Below, in pieces: positions 43,262 to 51,258 of a stretch of 64,000 nt of DNA. A program made the translations under genes and the position numbers. The DNA lies in NCBI GenBank assembly GCA_002382975.1, contig DFTB01000015.1:79428-143427 (forward strand), in the 5' to 3' direction. The notes under the pieces are model-generated. The model worked only from the letters and a program-made list of their open reading frames with translations. It ran no database searches and was not told where the DNA came from. Position 1 is the first letter of the stretch. Each line of letters starts with the position of its first letter. Source of the stretch: Fibrobacter sp. UBA4223. Its GTDB lineage: Bacteria > Fibrobacterota > Fibrobacteria > Fibrobacterales > Fibrobacteraceae.

Positions 43262-43290
43262 AATATACATTAAAATTTTAAATAATGCAA
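43262..43290 (-). promoter_or_regulatory. higBA promoter
   Basis: On the minus strand TTGCAT (43290-43285), a 17-base spacer and TATATT (43267-43262), followed by an AGGG ribosome site before higB. The AT-rich region with short palindromes is probably where HigA binds. Confidence 0.6.
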
Positions 43291-43369
43291 TAGGTGCAGT
43301 ATTTTTTCTAAAAAATATTGTATATTGGGTGTGCATCGGTCCCGACAAAGGCGACCATTCGGAGGAAAA

Positions 43370-43558
43370 ATGACCAAACGCATCAGATCAAACATCTACA
43401 CGCAAGGCAAATTCGGGAAAGGTTTCCGGGAAACATTGGATACCGAAAACAAATTTCTTTACTCGCACAGACTCAAGAGAAATGAGCCCGACTTCTACAA
43501 AGCCCATGTTCAGAATTACGAGCCGGAATTATTCCGAACGTTGAACAAAAAACTTTAG
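43370..43558 (+). CDS. Small basic hypothetical protein
   Basis: Sixty-two residues from ATG 43370, chosen for the good GGAGG seven bases upstream and not the in-frame ATG at 43325. It is very basic and aromatic (TKRIRSNIYTQGKFGKGF), without a membrane segment. It is transcribed away from higBA, and a hairpin follows its stop. No family was recognised. Confidence 0.55.
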   Translation: MTKRIRSNIYTQGKFGKGFRETLDTENKFLYSHRLKRNEPDFYKAHVQNYEPELFRTLNKKL

Positions 43559-43574
43559 TCAGTCACAAAGTCCT

Positions 43575-43608
43575 TTTCGCAATTTTTATTTTTTTCATTA
43601 TTGCGAAA
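43575..43608. terminator. Hairpin after the small basic gene
   Basis: Stem TTTCGCAAT (43575-43583) / ATTGCGAAA (43600-43608) with a T-rich loop. A smaller GAGTCACATGACTC palindrome lies near 43619-43632. Confidence 0.45.
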
Positions 43609-43642
43609 TAAGGAAACAGGAGTCACATGACTCGAAGGACGC

Positions 43643-43831
43643 CTAGAGTTCGCGGCGGTCGCCCGTGACCTGCTTGATCACGTACTGCGGCGAGTCGTTT
43701 ATGCAGATGTAGATGCGACCGATGTATTCGCCGATAAGGCCCAGCAGCCGCGCGAAGGAATAGCCCGAGGAGCCTTCCAGGCGGGAGCGGTGGCTCGTCT
43801 CCACCCAGGCGATCTTGCGGGTGACGCGGTT
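43643..43831 (-). pseudogene. Remnant of a GT2 glycosyltransferase with an internal deletion
   Basis: The minus-strand frame reads NRVTRKIAWVETSHRSRLEGSSGYSFARLLGLIGEYIGRIYI and so on to a TAG (key parts SHRSRLEGSSGYS and GLIGEYIGRIYICIND). These two parts match the C-terminal end of the intact GT2 at 46477 (HRRRIEGTSGYT and GLIGEYVGRIYISINQ). The stretch between them, about 60 residues including a membrane helix, is missing in frame. The start of the gene is gone. There is no start codon or ribosome site, so it is a decayed copy. Confidence 0.7.
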
Positions 43832-43974
43832 TTAAGGTAGTAATGCGCTTCTTTAGTTCTTTGTTGGGGATGATTAATTTCTAATAGGAATTCTATATTT
43901 ATCCACCAGGAATCAGCCATTCTTAAAATACCTAGTCCTGGTTGATGGAATCTTCTTATTATTGGAATAAAGAA

Positions 43975-45207
43975 ATGCTTCGCGCCCCCCTAAAAAAACT
44001 ACTCCTTCTCGGCGGTAGCCATGCCGAAATCCCGCTAATCCAGGCGGCTCAAAGACTGGGTTGGTACGTGATTACCTCGGGCAACAACCGCGACGGCCTC
44101 GGGCACCCTTACGCTGACAAGACGGTGTTTGCAGATTTTAGTAACAAAGATGCGATGCTTGAACTGGCCCGCAGCGAAGGCGTGCAGGCTGTTTGCTCCG
44201 GCTGCAACGATTTCGCCTTGCTTAGTACGGCTTATGTTTGCGAAAAGTTGGGGCTCTCCGGGCACGACAGCTACGCGACAAGTCTAGAGATTCACCACAA
44301 GGACAAGTACCGCGCACTGGCCACCAGGCTTGGCATTCCGACGCCGCGGGCGATTACCGTTAAAGTCGCAGACACAAATGCAGCCGGCAATAGCTGTGCC
44401 GACTTTGAAGCCGCTATTGCGCAACTTACATTCCCGATTATCGTGAAACCAGTTGACCTCACCGGCGGCAAGGGAATCCACCGCGCTGCCAACCCCGAAG
44501 AAGCCCGGGTCGCTTACAAAGACGCCTGCAGCCGTACCCGGCAAGACCACGTCGTGGTTGAAGAATTCGTGCAAGGCTCTAATCACGGATTTTCGGCAAT
44601 GCTCGTGAAGGGTAAGGTGGCTTTCGCCTTCGCCGACAACGAACAGTATTACATCAACAAGTACCTGGTGAGCGGTGCGAATACGCCCAGCACATCGGGC
44701 AGCGAGACACTAGCAAAACTTCGCGACTACAGTGAACGCATCGCACGCGAACTCAACCTGGTTGACGGCATTCTGCACATCCAGTACATCGAAAAGGCCG
44801 ACGACACGCCCGTCATCATTGAAATCTGCCGTCGCCCACCTGGGGATTTGTACATCAAGTTCGTGAAGTACGCGACAGGCATCGACTATCCGAAATTCAT
44901 CGTGATGGCCGAAACCGGCGAAGACATCTCCGGCATTGCCGATGTTCCCACGCAGGGCTACTGGTTGCGCCACTGCATAATGGCCGGCCCCGAAATTGCC
45001 GACGGCAGCACTGTCCGCGACGTTACATTCGCACCCGAAATCCAGGGGAACATCGTCGAAAAATTCCTGTGGTACAAGCCCGGCGAAACCATCGCTGACA
45101 CGCTTTTATACAAGGCTGGTATAGTATTCTTTAGGTTCGACACCCTCGCCGAGATGCAAGACAAGACCGCCCGTATGACGGATTTGGTGAAGGTTGCGGC
45201 GAAATGA
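43975..45207 (+). CDS. ATP-grasp family ligase
   Basis: A protein of 410 residues from ATG 43975 (GGAAT-AAAG before it; an ATG at 43945 is also possible). It has an N-terminal Rossmann-like PreATP domain (LLLLGGSHAEIPLIQAAQRLG), then an ATP-grasp domain with the loop PVDLTGGKGIHRAAN and VVEEFVQG, and the metal-binding EICRRPPGD stretch. It resembles carbamoyl-phosphate-synthase-type ligases that activate a carboxylate and join it to an amine. In this locus it may decorate an amino sugar with an amino acid, which is inference. Confidence 0.75.
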   Translation: MLRAPLKKLLLLGGSHAEIPLIQAAQRLGWYVITSGNNRDGLGHPYADKTVFADFSNKDAMLELARSEGVQAVCSGCNDFALLSTAYVCEKLGLSGHDSYATSLEIHHKDKYRALATRLGIPTPRAITVKVADTNAAGNSCADFEAAIAQLTFPIIVKPVDLTGGKGIHRAANPEEARVAYKDACSRTRQDHVVVEEFVQGSNHGFSAMLVKGKVAFAFADNEQYYINKYLVSGANTPSTSGSETLAKLRDYSERIARELNLVDGILHIQYIEKADDTPVIIEICRRPPGDLYIKFVKYATGIDYPKFIVMAETGEDISGIADVPTQGYWLRHCIMAGPEIADGSTVRDVTFAPEIQGNIVEKFLWYKPGETIADTLLYKAGIVFFRFDTLAEMQDKTARMTDLVKVAAK

Positions 45208-45213
45208 TGCCAG

Positions 45214-45238
45214 ATTCCGGGTCAGGCCCGGAATGACG
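45214..45238. repeat. ATTCCGGG...CCCGGAATGAC hairpin
   Basis: A near-perfect palindrome of the dispersed family, followed at 45301-45317 by a second small one (GGCGGACTTGATCCGCC). Confidence 0.55.
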
Positions 45239-45339
45239 ACGAAATTATCACAGAATAACGAAGGAATAACGTCATGGCGGAAAGCCCTGTTCAACGTCAT
45301 GGCGGACTTGATCCGCCACCTAGATTATAAAAAATATCC

Positions 45340-45345
45340 TATATT
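45340..45345 (+). promoter_or_regulatory. -10 box of the Gfo/Idh/MocA gene
   Basis: TATATT seven bases before ATG 45353; no ribosome site between. Confidence 0.5.
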
Positions 45346-45352
45346 CCAGCAT

Positions 45353-46480
45353 ATGAAGACGGAACCTTTCCAGATTGCGTTTATCGGAGGCGGCATCAAT
45401 TCAGCCATCGGCGAAGTTCACAAGGCGGCAAGCCAGATGGACGGGCACTTCGAGCTCGTAGCGGGCGCGTTCAGCACCCACGCCGAAACGAACAGCGAGA
45501 CCGCCCGCACCTGGGGCGTTGCTGTCGACCGTACCTACGGCAACTACCGCGACCTATTGCAAGCAGAAAAAGGCAAACTCGACGCCGTCGTTGTGCTTGC
45601 GCCGACGGACTACCACAAGGACATCGTAATCGACGCACTGCGCGCTGGGTTCCCCGTGATTTGCGAAAAGTCGCTCGCCACCAGCGTTGCAGAAGGCGAA
45701 GCCATCGCGAAAGCCGTCACCGAAACGAAAGGGTTCTTCTGCACCACGTACAACTACACCGGCTACCCGATGGTACGCGAACTCAAGCAGTTTATTGCCG
45801 ACGGCAAGCTGGGTAAAATCCAGCAGGTGCAGGTCGAAATGCCACAAGAAGGTTTTATGCGCCTGGGTGCGCACAACGAACCGCCCAAGCCACAGGCCTG
45901 GCGCCTCAAGGATACCGTCATCCCGAAAATCTCGCTGGACCTTGGCAGCCACCTGCACAACATGATTTACTTTTTGACCGGCGAACGCCCGGAACGCATT
46001 GTGGCCGACCAGGCCACCTTCGGGCTTTTCCCGCAGATTGTAGACAATGTGGGGGCCCTCGCGCAATATACGAACAACGTGCGCGCCCAAATCTGGTTCA
46101 GCAAGACGGCGCTCGGCAACCGCAATGGCTTGCGCATACGCGTGTACGGCAGCGAAGGCAGCGCCGAGTGGTTCCAGCTGGAACCCGAGACGCTCAAGAC
46201 CTGCGACCTGCGAGGTAATGTTAGCCTGCGCGACCGCACCGGCGACGTGAAAATTGCAAATCAGCAGCGCTACAACCGATTCAAGGCCGGCCACCCTGCG
46301 GGATTTATTGAAGCATTTGCCAACTACTACAAGGATATCGCCGACTGCCTCAAGCAATACTTTGAAACCGGAAGCTTTACCAGCCAATACGTTTGCGGCA
46401 TCCGCACCTCCCTCGAGGGCCTTTCCATGATGCAGGCCGCGGCACGCTCCGCGCAGAGCAACAAGTGGGAGAACGTATGA
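45353..46480 (+). CDS. Gfo/Idh/MocA-family oxidoreductase
   Basis: A 375-residue NAD(P)-dependent sugar dehydrogenase. The start at 45353 gives the usual N-terminal FQIAFIGGGINSAIGEVH dinucleotide loop; upstream codons run through intergenic repeats. The EKSLATSVAEGEAIA region holds the catalytic Lys of the ExK motif, and the C-terminal half is the alpha/beta domain with DLGSHLHN. It probably oxidises or isomerises a nucleotide-sugar or glycan precursor. Its stop overlaps the next start (ATGA). Confidence 0.85.
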   Translation: MKTEPFQIAFIGGGINSAIGEVHKAASQMDGHFELVAGAFSTHAETNSETARTWGVAVDRTYGNYRDLLQAEKGKLDAVVVLAPTDYHKDIVIDALRAGFPVICEKSLATSVAEGEAIAKAVTETKGFFCTTYNYTGYPMVRELKQFIADGKLGKIQQVQVEMPQEGFMRLGAHNEPPKPQAWRLKDTVIPKISLDLGSHLHNMIYFLTGERPERIVADQATFGLFPQIVDNVGALAQYTNNVRAQIWFSKTALGNRNGLRIRVYGSEGSAEWFQLEPETLKTCDLRGNVSLRDRTGDVKIANQQRYNRFKAGHPAGFIEAFANYYKDIADCLKQYFETGSFTSQYVCGIRTSLEGLSMMQAAARSAQSNKWENV

Positions 46481-47397
46481 AACTTTCGTTCGTAATTCCC
46501 TGTTACCGCAGCGAAAACACCATCGAGACAGTGGTGCAAGAAATCCGCGATACCGTCGCGACGCGAACCGGAACAGACTACGAAATCGTGTTGGTGAACG
46601 ACTGCAGCCCCGACGGCGTATGGCAAGTCATCAAGCGCCTCGCTAGCGAAGACAGCCGCATCAAGGGCATCAGCCTTGCGAAAAACTTCGGGCAGCACAG
46701 CGCCCTGATGGCTGGCTACGGGCAGGCCACTGGCGATTACGTGATTAGCCTTGATGACGACGGCCAGACCCCCGCCAGCGAAAGTTTCAAACTTGTAGAC
46801 AAACTAGAAGAAGGCTACGACGTTGTTTACGGCTACTACGAGCACTCCGCACAGCACCTGTTCCGCCGCTTTGGTACCTGGGTCAACAAGAAGATGGCCG
46901 AGGCAATCATTGGACAGCCCAAGACGCTCCGCACCACGAGCTTCTTTATCATGCGCAAGTTCATCGTCGACGAGATCGTGCGCTACCCCCACCCGTTTGC
47001 CTATATAAGCGGACTTGTATTCCGCGCCACCAAGAACTTGGGCAACGTTGAAGTTCAGCACCGTCGCCGCATCGAAGGGACATCCGGCTACACCATCGCA
47101 GGCCTCATCGGGCTCTGGATCAACGGTTTTACCGCATTCTCCGTCAAGCCGCTGCGTGCAGCTACTCTTATAGGCATTATCTGTGCCTTGGTAGGGTTTG
47201 CTGCGGGTATCTTTGTTGTTTACCAGAAACTGATGTTCCCCAAAGTTCCCGTAGGTTACACCAGCATGCTCGCCACATTGCTGTTCGTGGGTGGCATGAT
47301 TATGCTCCTGCTCGGGCTCATCGGCGAATACGTGGGCCGCATCTACATCAGTATCAACCAGTCGCCACAATACGTGGTGCGGGAACGGACATTCTAG
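46477..47397 (+). CDS. GT2 glycosyltransferase of the DPM/ArnC type
   Basis: A 306-residue protein. The catalytic domain starts LSFVIPCYRSENTIETVVQEI and has the NDCSPDGVW and SLDDDGQTP (DxD-like) signatures. Two C-terminal membrane helices (about 225-245 and 265-285) precede the GEYVGRIYISINQSPQYV tail. It likely loads a sugar onto undecaprenyl phosphate at the inner membrane. It is translationally coupled to the upstream dehydrogenase and followed ten bases later by the export permease. Confidence 0.87.
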   Translation: MKLSFVIPCYRSENTIETVVQEIRDTVATRTGTDYEIVLVNDCSPDGVWQVIKRLASEDSRIKGISLAKNFGQHSALMAGYGQATGDYVISLDDDGQTPASESFKLVDKLEEGYDVVYGYYEHSAQHLFRRFGTWVNKKMAEAIIGQPKTLRTTSFFIMRKFIVDEIVRYPHPFAYISGLVFRATKNLGNVEVQHRRRIEGTSGYTIAGLIGLWINGFTAFSVKPLRAATLIGIICALVGFAAGIFVVYQKLMFPKVPVGYTSMLATLLFVGGMIMLLLGLIGEYVGRIYISINQSPQYVVRERTF

Positions 47398-47406
47398 GGA
47401 AAGCAA

Positions 47407-48267
47407 ATGGCCGCGGCACAGACAAGCGAATGGACCACAGTCATCAAGCCCAAATCGAGCCTGCTCTCGGTAGACTTCGGCGAGCTTTGGCAGTACCGCG
47501 ATTTGTACCGTATGTTCGTTAAGCGCGATATCGTCACGTGGTACAAACAAACTATCCTCGGCCCGCTGTGGTTCTTCATTCAACCTATCATGACCACCAT
47601 CATGTTCATGGTCGTGTTCGGTGGCATCGCCAAAATCAGCACCGACGGATTGCCGCAGCCGCTCTTTTACCTCGCGGGCATCTGCCTGTGGACCTATTTT
47701 TCGGAATGCCTGAACCAGACCAGCAAAACGTTCATCGAAAACGCGAACATGTTCGGCAAGGTGTATTTTCCGCGCCTCGTGGTGCCGCTGGCTACCGTCA
47801 CCAGCAACCTGGTGCGGCTCAGCATCCAGATGGGGCTATTCTTCTTAGTGTTTGCATATTACCTGATTTTTACTGACGCACCGGTACACCCTAATTTGTA
47901 CGCACTGCTCACGCCCGTGCTCATAGCGCTCATCGCCGCACTCGCCCTCGGTTTCGGCGTGCTGTTCAGCAGCCTTACCACCAAGTACCGCGACCTCACG
48001 TTTTTACTGAGCTTCATCGTTCAGCTTTGGATGTACGCCACGCCCGTCATCTACCCGCTCAGCACCATCGAGGACCCGCGCCTCAAAATGCTCATGCAGG
48101 CAAACCCGCTCACCAGCATCATGGAAACGTTCAAGTTCGGCATGCTCGGCGTGGGCGAATTCAGCTGGGCCGCCCTCGGCTATACCGCAGGCTTCGCCGT
48201 GTTTATCCTAGCGCTCGGCGTGATTGTATTCAACAAAATCCAGCGTACGTTCATGGATACGGTGTAA
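47407..48267 (+). CDS. wzm: Polysaccharide ABC exporter permease (Wzm-like)
   Basis: A 286-residue ABC-2-type permease with six helices. Typical marks are the N-terminal amphipathic segment, the KRDIVTWYKQTILGPLWFFIQP start of the first helix and FSSLTTKYRDLTF. It would export lipid-linked O-polysaccharide or capsule with the ATPase encoded at 49976. An inserted antisense gene separates the two. Its TAA lies inside a perfect hairpin. Confidence 0.88.
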   Translation: MAAAQTSEWTTVIKPKSSLLSVDFGELWQYRDLYRMFVKRDIVTWYKQTILGPLWFFIQPIMTTIMFMVVFGGIAKISTDGLPQPLFYLAGICLWTYFSECLNQTSKTFIENANMFGKVYFPRLVVPLATVTSNLVRLSIQMGLFFLVFAYYLIFTDAPVHPNLYALLTPVLIALIAALALGFGVLFSSLTTKYRDLTFLLSFIVQLWMYATPVIYPLSTIEDPRLKMLMQANPLTSIMETFKFGMLGVGEFSWAALGYTAGFAVFILALGVIVFNKIQRTFMDTV

Positions 48268-48290
48268 AGTGGTCATATTCGACCACTTTA
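48265..48290. terminator. Perfect hairpin shared by two convergent stop codons
   Basis: TAAAGTGGTC (48265-48274), six-base loop ATATTC, GACCACTTTA (48281-48290). The stop of wzm is its left end and the stop of the antisense ATPase is its right end on the other strand. Confidence 0.65.
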
Positions 48291-49598
48291 AAGGAACATC
48301 ACAAAGTATATCGGCAAATACAAGACCGCACCCTTTTGCACCACCTTAGGACTATTGGACAGCACAAACCCTTTTGCGTTCTCGTTCGTTTTGAGCAAGT
48401 TGTCTATTGCGCTATGAATCCTGTAGTCCCTGCCAGACTTCACCTCTATCGGGACAACGGACAGCGAATTAAAATCGTCTATCAAGAAGTCCACTTCGCC
48501 CTTGTGCCGATTGTCGTAATAGAAGAGTTTCTTACCATGAGCTTTCAGTTCTTGCGCAACGACAGTTTCATAAACCGCGCCAAGATTAATGCTGGGAACA
48601 TCGTTCAGCACCGCAGAAATATTCGAACCGTACAACACCCCGGTAAGGATGCCGACGTCGTTGAGATACAATTTCAGGAGGTTCTTGGTTGAAGACTCAA
48701 TCAAAGGGAACTTGACATCTGTTATTGCGGAAACTTCAAGCGCAACACCCGCATTCGTCAGGTACTCAAATTCATCCTGATAGTTAGATAATCTGGCCGC
48801 CTTCTTGGATTCTATTTTATTCGCAACAATTCTCTTTTTCTTGTTTTCCATCATCGATGGAATCATGTCGTAAATCTTCCGGATTTTCAGTTTGTTTCGG
48901 GCATCGTGCTTACTGGCGTCAATGGCGTAGAATTCCTTTATGTCACTCTGTATCTTGCGAACCTTGACAATGTTTGATTCTTGAATGAACATATTCACGG
49001 CATCGGGCATGCCGCCAATCAGCAAGTACTTCTTGAACAAGTCCATCATCTTGGCATGCATCGGCTCGTCAAGCCCGACCTTGCTAAGGAACCTGTTCCT
49101 GATTCCTTGAATGGAGAATTCGTTGAAACCGTTCGCCCAAAGGAATTCCTCGAAATCTAGCGGATACATGTGTTCCGTCTCGATGCTGCCGATTGGAATG
49201 GACGATGACTTTGCTAATGCAATACCCAAAAGCGAGCCACTAGCAATATACGTAAAGCGGTCGCCCTGCTTCAAGAATTTGAGCAAGGTCAGCAACTGGG
49301 GATATTCCTGGATTTCATCAAGAAAGACCAGCGTGTCCTTAGTGTCACCCATCTTGTTTCCGGCAAACATGCTCAAGCGCAAGTAGAAATCGTCAACATT
49401 CTTGACATCGGCAAATAAGCGGCTATTTAGTGAATCTTCCCAAAGGTTCACCTCGATATAGTTCTTGAAATGCTTTTGACCCATGTGACGGATGATGAAA
49501 GACTTGCCTATTTGTCGTGCGCCATCAATCAGCAGAATCTTGTTTGACCCTGCCGTGAAATACTCTTCCAATCGACTTTGAATCTTCCGGTACAGCAT
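48288..49598 (-). CDS. AAA_14/DUF4143 ATPase
   Basis: A 436-residue protein. The Walker A is DGARQIGKS, the Walker B is LVFLDEIQEYP, and IASGSLLG contains the sensor residue. The C-terminal DUF4143 half includes GAVYETVVAQEL and a nuclease-like HKGEVDFL...VVPIEVKSG pattern. Such ATPases are widespread, occur in many copies, and have no established role. It lies antisense between the Wzm-like permease and the Wzt-like ATPase genes. Its promoter carries two direct repeats. Confidence 0.85.
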   Translation of the reverse strand: MLYRKIQSRLEEYFTAGSNKILLIDGARQIGKSFIIRHMGQKHFKNYIEVNLWEDSLNSRLFADVKNVDDFYLRLSMFAGNKMGDTKDTLVFLDEIQEYPQLLTLLKFLKQGDRFTYIASGSLLGIALAKSSSIPIGSIETEHMYPLDFEEFLWANGFNEFSIQGIRNRFLSKVGLDEPMHAKMMDLFKKYLLIGGMPDAVNMFIQESNIVKVRKIQSDIKEFYAIDASKHDARNKLKIRKIYDMIPSMMENKKKRIVANKIESKKAARLSNYQDEFEYLTNAGVALEVSAITDVKFPLIESSTKNLLKLYLNDVGILTGVLYGSNISAVLNDVPSINLGAVYETVVAQELKAHGKKLFYYDNRHKGEVDFLIDDFNSLSVVPIEVKSGRDYRIHSAIDNLLKTNENAKGFVLSNSPKVVQKGAVLYLPIYFVMFL

Positions 49599-49649
49599 TT
49601 TTCAATCACTTTTTGCTATAAAAATATACACTTTTCAATCATTTTTAGC
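49599..49649 (-). repeat. Two operator-like direct repeats at the ATPase promoter
   Basis: TTTTCAATCACTTTTTGC (49599-49616) and TTTTCAATCATTTTTAGC (49632-49649) agree at 16 of 18 bases. One covers the leader and the other the -35/-10 spacer and part of the -35 box, as expected for a repressor. Confidence 0.5.
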
Positions 49650-49651
49650 AA
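49623..49651 (-). promoter_or_regulatory. Promoter of the AAA_14/DUF4143 gene
   Basis: On the minus strand TTGCTA (49651-49646), a 17-base spacer and TATATT (49628-49623). The leader before the ATG at 49598 is about 15 bases. Confidence 0.6.
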
Positions 49652-49975
49652 CATTTTTTAACATTTTTCAACAAAAACGCCTGTATTTCTACACATTTGT
49701 TCACTGCTAAATATACTTCCGGAACACGTCATTGTCAATACTTAAAGACAAAAATTAGCCAAATTCGTCCATATCGCCCGCATCGGTTCGCCACTCGGCG
49801 ACTTTTAATCTATATTACTCAACAAGATGACCGCCAACGTCATTGCTCTTCGAGCCATGACGGCTTCGGTTCCCCTATGCAAATACAAGTATTTGCGCAG
49901 TTGAACCTAGCACGTCATTGCGAGGCCGAAGGCCGTGGCAATCTAGGGCGGTTTATTAAAGACCTTGAAAAGACC
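49652..49975. other. Spacer upstream of wzt with two GTCATTG elements
   Basis: No gene is supported. It holds an AT-rich part, a TATATT at 49811-49816, a palindrome CGTCAT...ATGACG (49838-49862), and a CGTCATTGCGAGGCC...GGCAATC element (49913-49947). A 25-codon frame from ATG 49827 starts with the same first four codons' bases as wzt. Confidence 0.4.
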
Positions 49976-51256
49976 ATGACCGCCATCGAGTTCGAGAATA
50001 TCAGCAAGCAGTACCGCCTGGGGCTAGTAAGCACCGGGACGCTCAGCCACGACCTGAACAGGTTCTGGCAGACCAAGGTGCTGCGCCGCGAGGACCCCTA
50101 CCTCAAGGTGGGCGAAGTCAACGACCGCGCGCACAAGGGCGCAAGCGAATACGTGTGGGCCCTCAAGGACATCAACTTCAAGGTGGAACAGGGCGACGTC
50201 GTGGGAATCATCGGGCGTAACGGCGCCGGCAAGAGCACGCTTCTCAAGCTGCTTAGCCGCGTGACCGCCCCTACCACCGGCACCATCCGCGCACGGGGAC
50301 GCATCGCGAGCCTCCTCGAAGTGGGCACCGGGTTCCACCCGGAGATGACCGGCCGCGAGAACATCTACATGAACGGCGCCATCATGGGCATGAGCCGCGC
50401 CGAGATTACCCGAAAGCTCGACGAAATCGTGGACTTCAGCGGTTGCGAACGCTTCTTGGACACCCCCGTGAAGCGCTACAGCAGCGGCATGACCGTACGC
50501 CTCGGGTTCGCCATCGCCGCGCATCTGGAACCCGAAATTTTGGTGGTAGACGAAGTGCTCGCCGTTGGTGACGCCGAATTTCAAAAAAAAGCCATCGGCA
50601 AGATGCAAGACGTAAGCCGTGGAGAAGGCCGCACCGTGCTGTTCGTGAGTCATAACATGGGCGCAGTGAAGAATTTGTGCAAACGCGGAATTGTGCTGAA
50701 TCAGGGGCAGGTAGCGTTTGATGGTGGCGTGGAAGAGGCTGTGGGGTATTATACGAGTAAAAGCATTATAGACAATGTTTGGCATAAACAAATTTGCGAC
50801 TTTGACCATCTAAACCAAGCAAAAGATGTTCAATTTCTTTCCATCGAATTTGCAAAACAAGCAAACACTTTCAAAATTGACGAGCCAATTGAATTCATCA
50901 TCCAAATACACGGTAATAAAAATGTTGAAAAATGCCGAATTAATTTGACAATTTATTCGGCCGATGGTACGCCAATTGGAAGCGTTTCAAATACAGAAAC
51001 CTTCTCGATAAAACATGGGGAAATAAAAACAATAAAAATATCCCTTAAAAACAATCATTTGGCAATGGGGTATTACAACATTTCATTTTCTGTTGGTTTG
51101 GGAAATTATCTTTCTTGCCAAACAGACTTTGAAGTCCAAAAAAACATATTAACATTCGAGATTAAATCGGATTTAGAACAGTTGATAGCCGCAGTTGGCC
51201 AGTGGAATCACGGATGGGGCCAAATTATGCTTCAATCACAAACAATAGAGATTTAG
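49976..51256 (+). CDS. wzt: Polysaccharide ABC exporter ATPase (Wzt-like) with C-terminal glycan-binding domain
   Basis: A 426-residue protein from ATG 49976; the frame is open upstream but crosses repeats. The ATPase domain (1-250) has Walker A GRNGAGKST, the signature RYSSGM and Walker B LVVDEV. The C-terminal domain (about 275-426) is a beta-sandwich of the Wzt type, which recognises the end-modified O-antigen before export. DNA composition changes sharply near 50750, at the domain border, from GC-rich to AT-rich. This suggests the recognition domain was replaced together with the downstream glycan genes. Confidence 0.88.
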   Translation: MTAIEFENISKQYRLGLVSTGTLSHDLNRFWQTKVLRREDPYLKVGEVNDRAHKGASEYVWALKDINFKVEQGDVVGIIGRNGAGKSTLLKLLSRVTAPTTGTIRARGRIASLLEVGTGFHPEMTGRENIYMNGAIMGMSRAEITRKLDEIVDFSGCERFLDTPVKRYSSGMTVRLGFAIAAHLEPEILVVDEVLAVGDAEFQKKAIGKMQDVSRGEGRTVLFVSHNMGAVKNLCKRGIVLNQGQVAFDGGVEEAVGYYTSKSIIDNVWHKQICDFDHLNQAKDVQFLSIEFAKQANTFKIDEPIEFIIQIHGNKNVEKCRINLTIYSADGTPIGSVSNTETFSIKHGEIKTIKISLKNNHLAMGYYNISFSVGLGNYLSCQTDFEVQKNILTFEIKSDLEQLIAAVGQWNHGWGQIMLQSQTIEI

Positions 51257-51258
51257 TT

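Noticed and set aside
48288..49598. Insertion sequence between wzm and wzt
   Set aside because: The gene is an AAA_14/DUF4143 ATPase, not a transposase, and no terminal inverted repeats of an IS were found around it.
49827..49904. A 25-codon frame behind a TATATT box upstream of wzt
   Set aside because: It begins like wzt (ATGACCGCCA) but runs straight into a repeat element. It may be an old start broken by the repeat, but the evidence is too thin.
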